From Chloroflexota bacterium (GTDB taxonomy: Bacteria; Chloroflexota; Anaerolineae; CG2-30-64-16): 37,034 nucleotides of DNA. The notes below the pieces were generated by a model that was not told where the DNA came from, did not search any database, and saw only the letters and a list, made by a program, of their open reading frames with translations. Below are positions 1 through 7,200 of the stretch, piece by piece. The stretch spans positions 28,920 to 65,953 of the forward strand of contig VGOD01000006.1 in assembly GCA_016876015.1 (NCBI GenBank), given 5' to 3'. How positions within the stretch are numbered: position 1 is the first letter of the stretch; each line of letters opens with the position of its first letter. The position numbers and the translations under genes are program-made.

Positions 1-638
1 CCCGCCGCCTGGCTGGTCAGCGCGGCGGGGAGCACCGGCAGGCCGGCCAGGACATACACCACCACCAGCGCCAGCCCAATGTAGAGGCCAGCGACCAGCC
101 ACGGCTGGCGATCGGCGGGGCTGGGGGTCATGGCGTTGCTGACGACGAAGATCATGTAGGCCCACCACCAGAAGTCGGGCACACGCCAGATGCCGTTCAC
201 CTCGCGCCACACGCTCGCCCAGCCCCCGGCAGCCCACGCCTGGCCCACCGCCGCCACGTCGAAGACCTGGTAGCCCACCAACAGCAGCACGGCTGTTCCG
301 GTCAAGAACGGCGCCAGCCCCACCAGGCTGTCGCGCAGCGAGCCGCCGCTGCCGACCGTCACCGAGCCAAGCTCGATCACTTTGCTCCGGGCTCGCCGCC
401 GCGGGCCGAGTGCGAACTTGCCGACCTTCAGCCCGACCAGTCTGGCCATCCCGGCATGGCTCAGCTCGTGCAGCAAGATGCCGGGCAGCATCACCAGATA
501 GTAGATGACCATCGCCACCTGCTCCGCGCCCGTCACGCGCATGCCGAGCGTCAGCACCTGCCGGTTGATCCACCGGCTGAGCACGATAAGCGCCGCTACG
601 GTGAGGGAGAAGGTGAAGAGGGGCGGCAAGAGGGACAT
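1..638 (-). CDS. M50-type membrane zinc metallopeptidase-like protein (C-terminus cut by window edge)
   Basis: An open frame runs from an ATG at 636-638 off the left edge, giving 212 visible residues. Residues 5-22 form a hydrophobic segment. Residues around 50 read LLHELSHAGMARLVGL, an HExxH zinc motif set in a membrane helix, as in site-2-protease (M50) relatives. Three more hydrophobic segments follow (SLVGLAPFLTGTAVLLLVGY, FWWWAYMIFVVS, LYIGLALVVVYVLAGLPVL). The family cleaves membrane proteins within the bilayer, but the substrate here is unknown and the second zinc ligand, expected further on, lies beyond the window. The start is 5 bp after the tpiA stop, so it is probably co-transcribed with tpiA. 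No good ribosome binding site is visible, consistent with translational coupling. A non-proteolytic M50-like membrane protein is the main alternative. Confidence 0.8.
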   Translation of the reverse strand, partial: MSLLPPLFTFSLTVAALIVLSRWINRQVLTLGMRVTGAEQVAMVIYYLVMLPGILLHELSHAGMARLVGLKVGKFALGPRRRARSKVIELGSVTVGSGGSLRDSLVGLAPFLTGTAVLLLVGYQVFDVAAVGQAWAAGGWASVWREVNGIWRVPDFWWWAYMIFVVSNAMTPSPADRQPWLVAGLYIGLALVVVYVLAGLPVLPAALTSQAA

Positions 639-643
639 GCCGT

Positions 644-1408
644 CTAGCGCCGTTCCGCGGTGATGCGCACCATGGCCTCGAACACATCGGCCTTCAGGCT
701 GGCGCCGCCGATGAGCGCGCCGTCAATATCGGGCATCGCCATCAGGTCGCCGATGTTTTTGTCGTTGGCGCTGCCGCCGTATTGGATGCGCATGGCCTGG
801 CTGAACCCCGCGCCATACAGCCCGGCGATGGCGCGGCGCACCACCTGCCCACACACGCGGCTGGCGTCCTCGGGCGTGGCGTTCTTGCCGGTGCCAATGG
901 CCCAGATCGGCTCGTAGGCGATGACGATCTGGCCGGCCTGTTCGGCTGTGAGGCCTGCGAAGGCGGCTCGCACCTGGCCGGCGACCAGCGTATCGGTCAT
1001 GCCCGCTTCGTTCTGCGCCAGGTCTTCGCCGACGCAGACGATGGGCTTGAGGCCGTGGCCGAGCGCCGCCTTGATCTTCCGGTTGACCAGCTCGTCTGTC
1101 TCGCCGAAATACTGGCGGCGTTCCGAGTGGCCAATGATCACATAGTCAACCAGGCCGGCCAGCATCGAGGCCGACACCTCGCCTGTGAACGCGCCGTTCT
1201 TCTCCCAGTGCACATTCTGCGCGCCGACGCCGATCCGGCTGCCTGCCAGCGCCTCGGCGACGGCCGGCAGCGCCACGAACGGCGGGCACACGACCATTTC
1301 CACCTGCGGATAGCGGGTCGCCAACGGCAGCAGCGCCCGCGCGAACTCTACGGCCTCGGCCGGTGTCTTATTCATCTTCCAGTTGCCGGCGAGAATGGGT
1401 TTACGCAT
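644..1408 (-). CDS. tpiA: Triosephosphate isomerase
   Basis: Interconverts dihydroxyacetone phosphate and glyceraldehyde 3-phosphate in cytoplasmic glycolysis and gluconeogenesis. The 254-residue product has the usual family length. Visible active-site elements are NWKMN (Lys11), IIGHSERR (His94) and [11 protein letters not shown] (Glu166), plus a C-terminal GGSAN and [11 protein letters not shown] phosphate-binding region. I chose the ATG at 1406-1408 because it gives the canonical [13 protein letters not shown] start and has AAAAGGAG about 10 nt upstream. The open frame continues 31 codons further upstream, but only through a CGTATTG tandem repeat that encodes a low-complexity peptide, so that extension is rejected. 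It lies downstream of gap and pgk in the same orientation, forming a lower-glycolysis block interrupted by two small genes. Confidence 0.97.
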   Translation of the reverse strand: MRKPILAGNWKMNKTPAEAVEFARALLPLATRYPQVEMVVCPPFVALPAVAEALAGSRIGVGAQNVHWEKNGAFTGEVSASMLAGLVDYVIIGHSERRQYFGETDELVNRKIKAALGHGLKPIVCVGEDLAQNEAGMTDTLVAGQVRAAFAGLTAEQAGQIVIAYEPIWAIGTGKNATPEDASRVCGQVVRRAIAGLYGAGFSQAMRIQYGGSANDKNIGDLMAMPDIDGALIGGASLKADVFEAMVRITAERR

Positions 1409-1433
1409 GTGGTGAATGCTCCTTTTCGTGTCT

Positions 1434-1540
1434 CGTATTGCGTATTGCGTATTGCGTATTGCGTATTGCGTATTGCGTATTGATTCGACATAACACGCCA
1501 TACGGACTACGCACTACGCCATACGGACTACGCACTACGC
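1434..1540. repeat. Tandem repeats: seven CGTATTG units plus two 20-21 bp units
   Basis: Seven perfect head-to-tail copies of CGTATTG fill 1434-1482. After a short spacer, a unit beginning ATACGGACTACGCACTACG occurs twice (1500-1520 and 1521-1540). The second block runs into the stop codon of the 118-residue gene (TAG on the minus strand at 1528-1530), so that stop is made of repeat sequence. A related array sits at 33117-33178. Confidence 0.95.
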
Positions 1541-1884
1541 ATCAATTCCTCGTACTCTTCCGCGGTGATCAGTTTGCCGCCCAGCACTTCGCTTTCAATG
1601 ACATTCTGTTTCCTGGCGTCGAAGCTGAGCGTCACTTCGATGGTCTGGAAGCAGCGGTTGGCGCCGGAGCCGACCAGCCCTTTGCGGACGATCCAGCCTT
1701 CGCCATCGTCGGCCTGGCTGGGCTCATTCATCAGATTCACGCGCGTCTTCAGGGGCTCGCCGCAGCGCCGGCATTGGGCGTAGATCCAGTACGTGTTGGG
1801 GTCATCGCCAAAGCTGCTCCCGCCGCTGCCCTTGTCGCCCTGGCGTCCGCTCAGGGCCTTGCGCAGGCTGTCCAGAAATCCCAT
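1528..1884 (-). CDS. Conserved-type hypothetical protein, 118 residues, between pgk and tpiA
   Basis: I do not recognise a named family. The product starts MGFLDSLRKALSGRQGDKG and has a charged and glycine-rich N-terminus. A single CRRCG pair follows (around residue 38), then a region that looks like a compact beta domain (GWIVRKGLVGSGANRCFQT). It has no signal peptide or membrane segment, so it is probably cytoplasmic. One CxxC is not enough to call a complete zinc ribbon. The ATG at 1882-1884 has a strong AAAGGAGGG site upstream, which argues that it is really translated. Its stop codon falls in the ACTACGC repeat block. Placement between pgk and tpiA suggests co-transcription with glycolytic genes, but a metabolic role is not shown by the sequence. 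Confidence 0.75.
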   Translation of the reverse strand: MGFLDSLRKALSGRQGDKGSGGSSFGDDPNTYWIYAQCRRCGEPLKTRVNLMNEPSQADDGEGWIVRKGLVGSGANRCFQTIEVTLSFDARKQNVIESEVLGGKLITAEEYEELMRSA

Positions 1885-1905
1885 CGCACCCTCCTTTGCG
1901 GTCTG

Positions 1906-2374
1906 CTATCTGATGATGTCGTCTAGCGCCAAGATGACATCGGGGCACGCCAGGGGGCTGACTGTCTCTCCGGGCAATGCCTTGCGCAGCAGTCTGTAGC
2001 CTGCCGGCGACGGTTCCCGATAGGCCTCCAGGCAATCGGCGCTCAAATCCAGCAGCCATGCTTCGGCTATGCCGGCGCGGGCATAGGCTGGGATCTTGGC
2101 CTCTCGATCGTAATCTGCCGTGGCGTCGGCCACTTCGATGCTCAGCAGCGCATCTTGCGGGCCGGGGTGCTCCGCGGCGTAATCATCCTCCCGGGGATGC
2201 AGCACCAACAGATCTATACTCAGCAACCCTGAATGGCCGGCGGAGGGCTGAGTGCATCGGCTCGTCCCACTTCGGCCAGACGCCCGCCTTTGATGACGCC
2301 GCAGACGACGGTGTCGCCCCGCCCGGAGTCAAGGCCGGCTGTCGAGGCGGTTTCACGATTGTCTGCACGGCCAT
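1906..2374 (-). pseudogene. Truncated Uma2-family (DUF820) endonuclease-like remnant
   Basis: The frame at 1906-2226 encodes a clear C-terminal half of an Uma2-type PD-(D/E)XK protein: DLLVLHPREDDYA, LLSIEVADATADYDREAK, IPAYARAGIAEAWLLDL. The candidate catalytic Asp, Glu and Lys of this fold are present. The 75 or so N-terminal residues normal for the family are absent: the frame has only a TTG start with no ribosome binding site. A second frame (from the ATG at 2372-2374) starts MAVQTIVKPPR, resembling an Uma2 N-terminus, but stops after 63 residues without joining the downstream frame. Only 168 bp separate the pgk stop from the TTG, too little for the missing part. I read this as an internal deletion plus frameshift. 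A short functional protein from the TTG cannot be excluded. Confidence 0.6.
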
Positions 2375-2394
2375 GGTCTATTGGGTTTACTGTT

Positions 2395-3567
2395 CTACCG
2401 ATCGTTCAGCGCCGCCACGCCCGGCAGCACTTTGCCTTCCAGGAATTCCAGGCTGGCGCCGCCGCCTGTGGAAACGTGGGTCATCTTCTTCGTCACGCCA
2501 GCCCTTTTCACTGCGCTGGCGCTGTCGCCGCCGCCGATGACGGTCGTCGCGCCGCTTTCGGCCAGCAGCCGTGCGATGGCGAAAGTGCCCTCGGCGAACT
2601 TCGGCATCTCGAACACGCCCAACGGGCCGTTCCACACGACCAGTTTGGCCGCCTTCAGCGCCGCGCCGAACTTCTCGACGCTCCGCGGGCCGATGTCCAA
2701 CATGCGCCAGCCCGCCGGGATCTTGTCCACATCTACCACCTGGCTGGCTGCTTCGGCGTCGAATTTGTCGGCGACCACGGCATCCACAGGCAGCATCAGC
2801 TTGACGCCGGCCTTGGCCAGGATCGCCGCGGCGGTTTGAACTGAGCCGGCCTCGACCAGGCTGTCTTGCATGTTGTAGCCCTTGGCCGCCAGGAAGGTGT
2901 TGGCCATGCCGCCGCCGATGATCAGCGTGTCGCACTTGCTGAGCAGATTCTCGACGACTGCGATCTTGTCGCTGATCTTGGCGCCGCCGAGGATGGCCAC
3001 GTAAGGGCGGGCCGGGTTCTCGGTCGCGCGGCCCAGGTACTCCAACTCTTGTTCCATCAAGAAGCCGGAGACCGCAGGCAGGAAGCGGGCAACCCCCTCG
3101 GTAGACGAATGTGCGCGGTGCGCGGAGCCGAATGCGTCGTTCACGTAGACATCGCCCAGGACCGACATGCGCTCCGCGAGTTCCAGGTCGTTCTTCTCTT
3201 CGCCCTTGTGGAAGCGCGTGTTTTCGAGCATCAGCACGTCGCCGGGCTTGAGCGTGTGCGCCATCGCCTCGACCGCCGGGCCGACGCAATCGGGCGCCAT
3301 CTGCACAGGCTTGCCCAGCAGCTTGCTCAGCGTCTCGGCCCCGGCCTTCAGGCTGAACTCGGGATCGGGCCCGCCCTTCGGCCGACCCAGGTGGCTCATC
3401 AGGATCACCGAAGCGCCCTGGTCGAGCACGTACTGGATAGTGGGCAACGCCGCGCGAATGCGCTTGTCATCTGTTACCACGCCATCGGCCATCGGCACAT
3501 TGAAGTCCACGCGCATCAGCACGCGCTTGCCGCGCAGCTCGATGTCACGGACGGTTTTTTTGTTCAT
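2395..3567 (-). CDS. pgk: Phosphoglycerate kinase
   Basis: Transfers phosphate from 1,3-bisphosphoglycerate to ADP in the first ATP-yielding step of lower glycolysis. The 390-residue product has the family length. It shows RVDFNVPM near residues 19-26, [44 protein letters not shown] and the C-terminal GGGDSASAV and [21 protein letters not shown] nucleotide-binding segments. I chose the ATG at 3565-3567, which gives [19 protein letters not shown] and has CCAGGAGT upstream. A 34-codon upstream extension is only translation of the 16-bp CAAGTAGACAAGG repeats and is rejected. It is transcribed after gap, from which it is separated by the repeat array. It is the second enzyme of the gap-pgk-tpiA series. 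Confidence 0.97.
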   Translation of the reverse strand: MNKKTVRDIELRGKRVLMRVDFNVPMADGVVTDDKRIRAALPTIQYVLDQGASVILMSHLGRPKGGPDPEFSLKAGAETLSKLLGKPVQMAPDCVGPAVEAMAHTLKPGDVLMLENTRFHKGEEKNDLELAERMSVLGDVYVNDAFGSAHRAHSSTEGVARFLPAVSGFLMEQELEYLGRATENPARPYVAILGGAKISDKIAVVENLLSKCDTLIIGGGMANTFLAAKGYNMQDSLVEAGSVQTAAAILAKAGVKLMLPVDAVVADKFDAEAASQVVDVDKIPAGWRMLDIGPRSVEKFGAALKAAKLVVWNGPLGVFEMPKFAEGTFAIARLLAESGATTVIGGGDSASAVKRAGVTKKMTHVSTGGGASLEFLEGKVLPGVAALNDR

Positions 3568-3589
3568 GGAATGACTCCTGGGTAGATGA

Positions 3590-3742
3590 GGAAACAAGTA
3601 GACAAGGAAACAAGTAGACAAGGAAACAAGTAGACAAGGAAACAAGTAGACAAGGAAACAAGTAGACAAGGAAACAAGTAGACAAGGAGCCTCTCGGGCG
3701 AGCCTCCTTGTCTACTTATTACTTGTCTACTTGTCTACTCGT

Positions 3743-3745
<3 letters not shown>
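3590..3745. repeat. 16-bp tandem repeat array (GGAAACAAGTAGACAA) with inverted copies
   Basis: About six near-perfect 16-bp units (GGAAACAAGTAGACAA) run from 3590 to 3687. Reverse-complement copies of the same core (CTTGTCTACTT) then follow from 3706 to 3745. The array fills the whole gap-pgk intergenic region, and its last unit supplies the TAG stop of gap at 3743-3745. It has no coding content of its own. Confidence 0.95.
3676..3717 (-). terminator. Hairpin in gap-pgk spacer, possible attenuator or processing site
   Basis: Arms AAGTAGACAAGGA (3676-3688) and TCCTTGTCTACTT (3705-3717) are perfectly complementary over 13 bp around a 16-nt loop. There is no clear uridine run on the minus strand, so a 3'-end stabilising or processing hairpin is as likely as true termination. 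The structure is a by-product of the inverted repeat units around it. Confidence 0.4.
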
Positions 3746-4798
<1,053 letters not shown>

Positions 4799-4854
4799 TG
4801 CAGCGCCTCCTTATTTTGGCTAAACAGCCGATGCCACGGTCTGGTCGAGGCCAT

Positions 4855-4887
4855 GAAAAGCGCCGACACGAGGTGCCGGCGCCTTTG
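4855..4887 (-). terminator. Rho-independent-type terminator after the GAF gene
   Basis: Arms AAAGCGCCGACAC and GTGCCGGCGCCTTT pair over about 13 bp with one G-U pair and a 3-nt loop (GAG). The hairpin is flanked by A-rich and T-rich ends, so it could work in both directions. It lies 84 bp downstream of the GAF stop and 57 bp upstream of the gap start. It fits the 3' end of the yvcK-GAF transcript; a 5'-leader attenuator of gap is the alternative. Confidence 0.65.
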
Positions 4888-4970
4888 TACGGCTGCTGTG
4901 GTGTGAATTACGAGCCGTTCACAATCAGCCGCAGTGTAACACAGTCCCCGTGCGACTTGTATGAGCCAGA

Positions 4971-5558
4971 TCACATCTCTTCTGGTGAGCGCGTGCGCAC
5001 GGCCGCGATCGCCGCCTGGTAGTCACGGTTCAGACGCTCATAGAGCCGGCCGTTCTCGATGGCGATGGCGCTCAGGCTGGCGATCGCCTCTACGAGCTCC
5101 AGCTCGGCCGGCGTGAACTCGCGCTGCACCCGGCTGTAGACGCGCAAGACGCCGATGGCCTGATCCTGCACTTGCAACGGCGTCACCAGCACCGAAACGA
5201 TCCCTTCTTCGTGCGCCTGTTCCCCGTACTGAAAGCGCGTGTCGGTCCGCACATTAGCGACGTAGACCGGGTTGCCCTCAGCCAGCGCCAGGCGATCCAC
5301 CTCGCTGTGCGCCACATCCACCGGGCCTTTGGCCCGATAGCCGGCGCTGAGGCCATAGGCCGCGCCGAAGAAGAGATGCCGGCCATCGGGACCGAGCAGA
5401 CGCAGCGAGCACGCTTTGACGCTCAACGCGTTTGCCGTGCTGCTGACGATCATCTGCAGGATCTGCATCACGTCCAGCGACGAGTTGACGGTGCGCGCGA
5501 CGCCATAGAGGGTCTCGAAATAGTCGCACGAGATACGTTCAGGATTGTCTTCTGTCAT
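4971..5558 (-). CDS. GAF-domain protein
   Basis: A 195-residue soluble protein consisting of one GAF domain (about residues 12-175): LYGVARTVNSSLDVMQILQMIV, ACSLRLLGPDGRHLFFGAAYGLS, VTPLQVQDQAIGVLRVYSR and FTPAELELVEAIASLSAIAIENGRLYERL, the last continuing into a helical tail. GAF domains bind small ligands or serve as sensor modules. No kinase, cyclase or DNA-binding domain is attached, so it would need a partner protein. Its ATG overlaps the yvcK stop by 4 bp (ATGA), implying translational coupling and a possible shared role in sensing metabolic state. The ligand cannot be told from the sequence; few cysteines are present, so haem or iron-sulfur sensing is not supported. Confidence 0.85.
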   Translation of the reverse strand: MTEDNPERISCDYFETLYGVARTVNSSLDVMQILQMIVSSTANALSVKACSLRLLGPDGRHLFFGAAYGLSAGYRAKGPVDVAHSEVDRLALAEGNPVYVANVRTDTRFQYGEQAHEEGIVSVLVTPLQVQDQAIGVLRVYSRVQREFTPAELELVEAIASLSAIAIENGRLYERLNRDYQAAIAAVRTRSPEEM

Positions 5559-6859
5559 GGTTTGACAAACTCCACCAGCGCCTGCGCCAGCTTTGCCGGG
5601 TCATGGCGCCACGGATAACGAGGATCCACCAGGTCGCGCGTGATCAGGCGATAGTCTAGCCGCTCCGATCTCGGCAAGTGCACCCAATCTACATCCGCGC
5701 CAGGTGGGGGCGACGATGGGAAGGTGTGGTTGGCCAGCACGATCTGAAACAGACCAGGCCCGACGTGGTCGCGCAGCGCCCGCACGTGCTCACTCACGTC
5801 GTAGCCGGTTGTTTCGCCGGCCTGGGTGGCGACGTTGCACACGTACACTTTCGGCGCGGGCGCAGCCGCGATGGCCCGCGCCAGATCGCGCACCAACAGG
5901 TTCGGCAGCACACTGGTGTACAGGCTGCCAGGGCCGAGGGCGATCAGATCGGCGTCCAGGATGGCGCGGATGGCTTCTGGATACGCGGGCGCGTCCTCTG
6001 GCAACAGGTAGACGCGTTGCACCTGGCCGCGCATCGCGGTGATCTGCGACTCGCCGTGGATGCGCTGCCAGCGGCCCTCTGCCGTCGCCTCGCTATCGTT
6101 CGCCGCGGGGACCGTCAGGTCGGCTGACAGCACCACCTGGGCCGCGGTGGAGGGCAGCACCCGCCCGCGCACCGCCAACACCCGCCGCGACTCGTCCAGC
6201 GCGCTCTGAAAACTGCCGGTGATCGCGGTCATGGCCGTCAGATACAGATTGCCGAAGCTGTGGCCGTCGAGATCGCTGTCATCGCCGAAGCGATATTGGA
6301 AGAGCTGGCTCATCAGCCCTTCATCGTCCGACAGGGCCGCGATGCAGTTGCGGAAGTCGCCCGGCGGCAAGATGCCCAGATCGCGGCGGAGCCGGCCCGA
6401 GCTGCCGCCGTCGTCGGCCACCGTGACGATGGCGGTGAGATGATCAGTATATTCTTTGAGGCCGCGCAGTAGGGTATTGAGACCGTGGCCGCCCCCGATG
6501 GCGACTATCTTGGGGCCGCGGCGGCGCTGTCGGTGGCGATAGACGACGTCCACCACTTCGCCCTGGGTATTGCGGCGGAACGCGGCGAGCAGCGACCGGT
6601 TCAGCCCTCCTGCTCCCATCGCCAATAGGATGCCGCCGGCCAGGAGGAACAGCACACTCTGGGCCAACGTGCTGAGGACAGACGGCCGCGTTCCCGCCAC
6701 CAACCTGCGGAGGAGCGGCGCATCTATCAGGTCGGCCAGCCCGGCCGCGCCCGCGCCGATCAGCGTGAGGCCGGCCAAAGCCAGCAATAACCAGCGTTTG
6801 ACCCCTATCCCCGGCTGCAACCACTTGAGGCGCGGCCAACGTGCGAACCAGCGCTGCAT
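5555..6859 (-). CDS. yvcK: YvcK/CofD-like gluconeogenesis factor with two N-terminal membrane segments
   Basis: A 434-residue member of the YvcK (CofD-like) family, which in Bacillus binds UDP-sugars and is needed for growth on gluconeogenic carbon and for normal cell-wall synthesis. The conserved core spans about residues 115-430: IGGGHGL (121-127), VADDGGSSGRLR, PPGDFRNC, GHSFGN and LGPGSLYTS. Two predicted transmembrane helices (about 22-42 and 62-85) precede the core, tethering it to the membrane. The classical Bacillus protein lacks them, though such anchored forms are familiar outside Firmicutes. The ATG at 6857-6859 is preceded by a plausible promoter. It overlaps the GAF gene by 4 bp, and its neighbours are glycolytic genes, in keeping with a role in carbon flux. 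Confidence 0.92.
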   Translation of the reverse strand: MQRWFARWPRLKWLQPGIGVKRWLLLALAGLTLIGAGAAGLADLIDAPLLRRLVAGTRPSVLSTLAQSVLFLLAGGILLAMGAGGLNRSLLAAFRRNTQGEVVDVVYRHRQRRRGPKIVAIGGGHGLNTLLRGLKEYTDHLTAIVTVADDGGSSGRLRRDLGILPPGDFRNCIAALSDDEGLMSQLFQYRFGDDSDLDGHSFGNLYLTAMTAITGSFQSALDESRRVLAVRGRVLPSTAAQVVLSADLTVPAANDSEATAEGRWQRIHGESQITAMRGQVQRVYLLPEDAPAYPEAIRAILDADLIALGPGSLYTSVLPNLLVRDLARAIAAAPAPKVYVCNVATQAGETTGYDVSEHVRALRDHVGPGLFQIVLANHTFPSSPPPGADVDWVHLPRSERLDYRLITRDLVDPRYPWRHDPAKLAQALVEFVKP

Positions 6860-6917
6860 GATGTCCTCGTGGTCTGTGAGGATGCGGCGAACCGATCATT
6901 TTCGACAGACATCGCTC

Positions 6918-6946
6918 ATTATAGCGCACGCGAGGGAAGAAGTCCA
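6918..6946 (-). promoter_or_regulatory. Sigma-70-type promoter of yvcK
   Basis: On the minus strand a perfect TATAAT (6918-6923) is preceded by TGGACT (6941-6946) with 17-bp spacing. The -10 is about 60 bp upstream of the yvcK start. The -35 matches only 4 of 6 consensus bases. Confidence 0.6.
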
Positions 6947-6979
6947 GAGTGGGGGTGTGCACCGCAACGCACTCAGGGG

Positions 6980-7080
6980 ATGAAAATGGAACGCGGATGA
7001 ACGCGGAGACCGCGGACGACGCGGCCAATTCAGGCTCTCTCCGCGTTCTCCGCGTCGTCCGCGTCCCGTTTTCTGGACAG
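6980..7080. repeat. GCGGA-rich inverted repeat bracketed by ATGAAAAT / TTTTCTGGACAG
   Basis: Left end ATGAAAATGG and right end TTTTCTGGACAG enclose copies of ACGCGGA and its complement. CGCGGACGACGCGG (7010-7023) is mirrored by the segment around 7045-7063. The same bracket sequences enclose different repeats at 18578-18810 and 29940-30180. No coding frame with a ribosome binding site is seen in this gap between yvcK and the SdrD-like gene. Confidence 0.8.
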
Positions 7081-7100
7081 ATGCCGCAGAGCATAGAAGT

Positions 7101-7160
7101 TGTGGTAATGACGACTTCAGTCGTGCGGCCTACCGGGGCGCGACTGAAGTCGTGACTACG
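7101..7160. repeat. Palindromic interspersed repeat, ACGACTTCAGTCG family, copy 1
   Basis: Perfect 13-bp arms ACGACTTCAGTCG (7111-7123) and CGACTGAAGTCGT (7141-7153) flank a 17-nt centre. Outer bases extend the similarity to a TAGT...ACTA frame. A second family member with 22-bp arms lies at 30100-30160. The remaining stretch to 7200 holds nothing recognisable. Confidence 0.9.
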
Positions 7161-7200
7161 AATCCGTGGAGTCTCCGGCTGAAGGCGCGATGCGCCTGGC

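Noticed and set aside
1409..1501. N-terminal extension of tpiA
   Set aside because: It is translated from the CGTATTG tandem repeat, and the canonical start with a good ribosome binding site lies at 1408.
3568..3669. N-terminal extension of pgk that looks like a hydrophobic signal ([11 protein letters not shown])
   Set aside because: It is the translation of the 16-bp intergenic repeat and not a real signal peptide; pgk is cytoplasmic.
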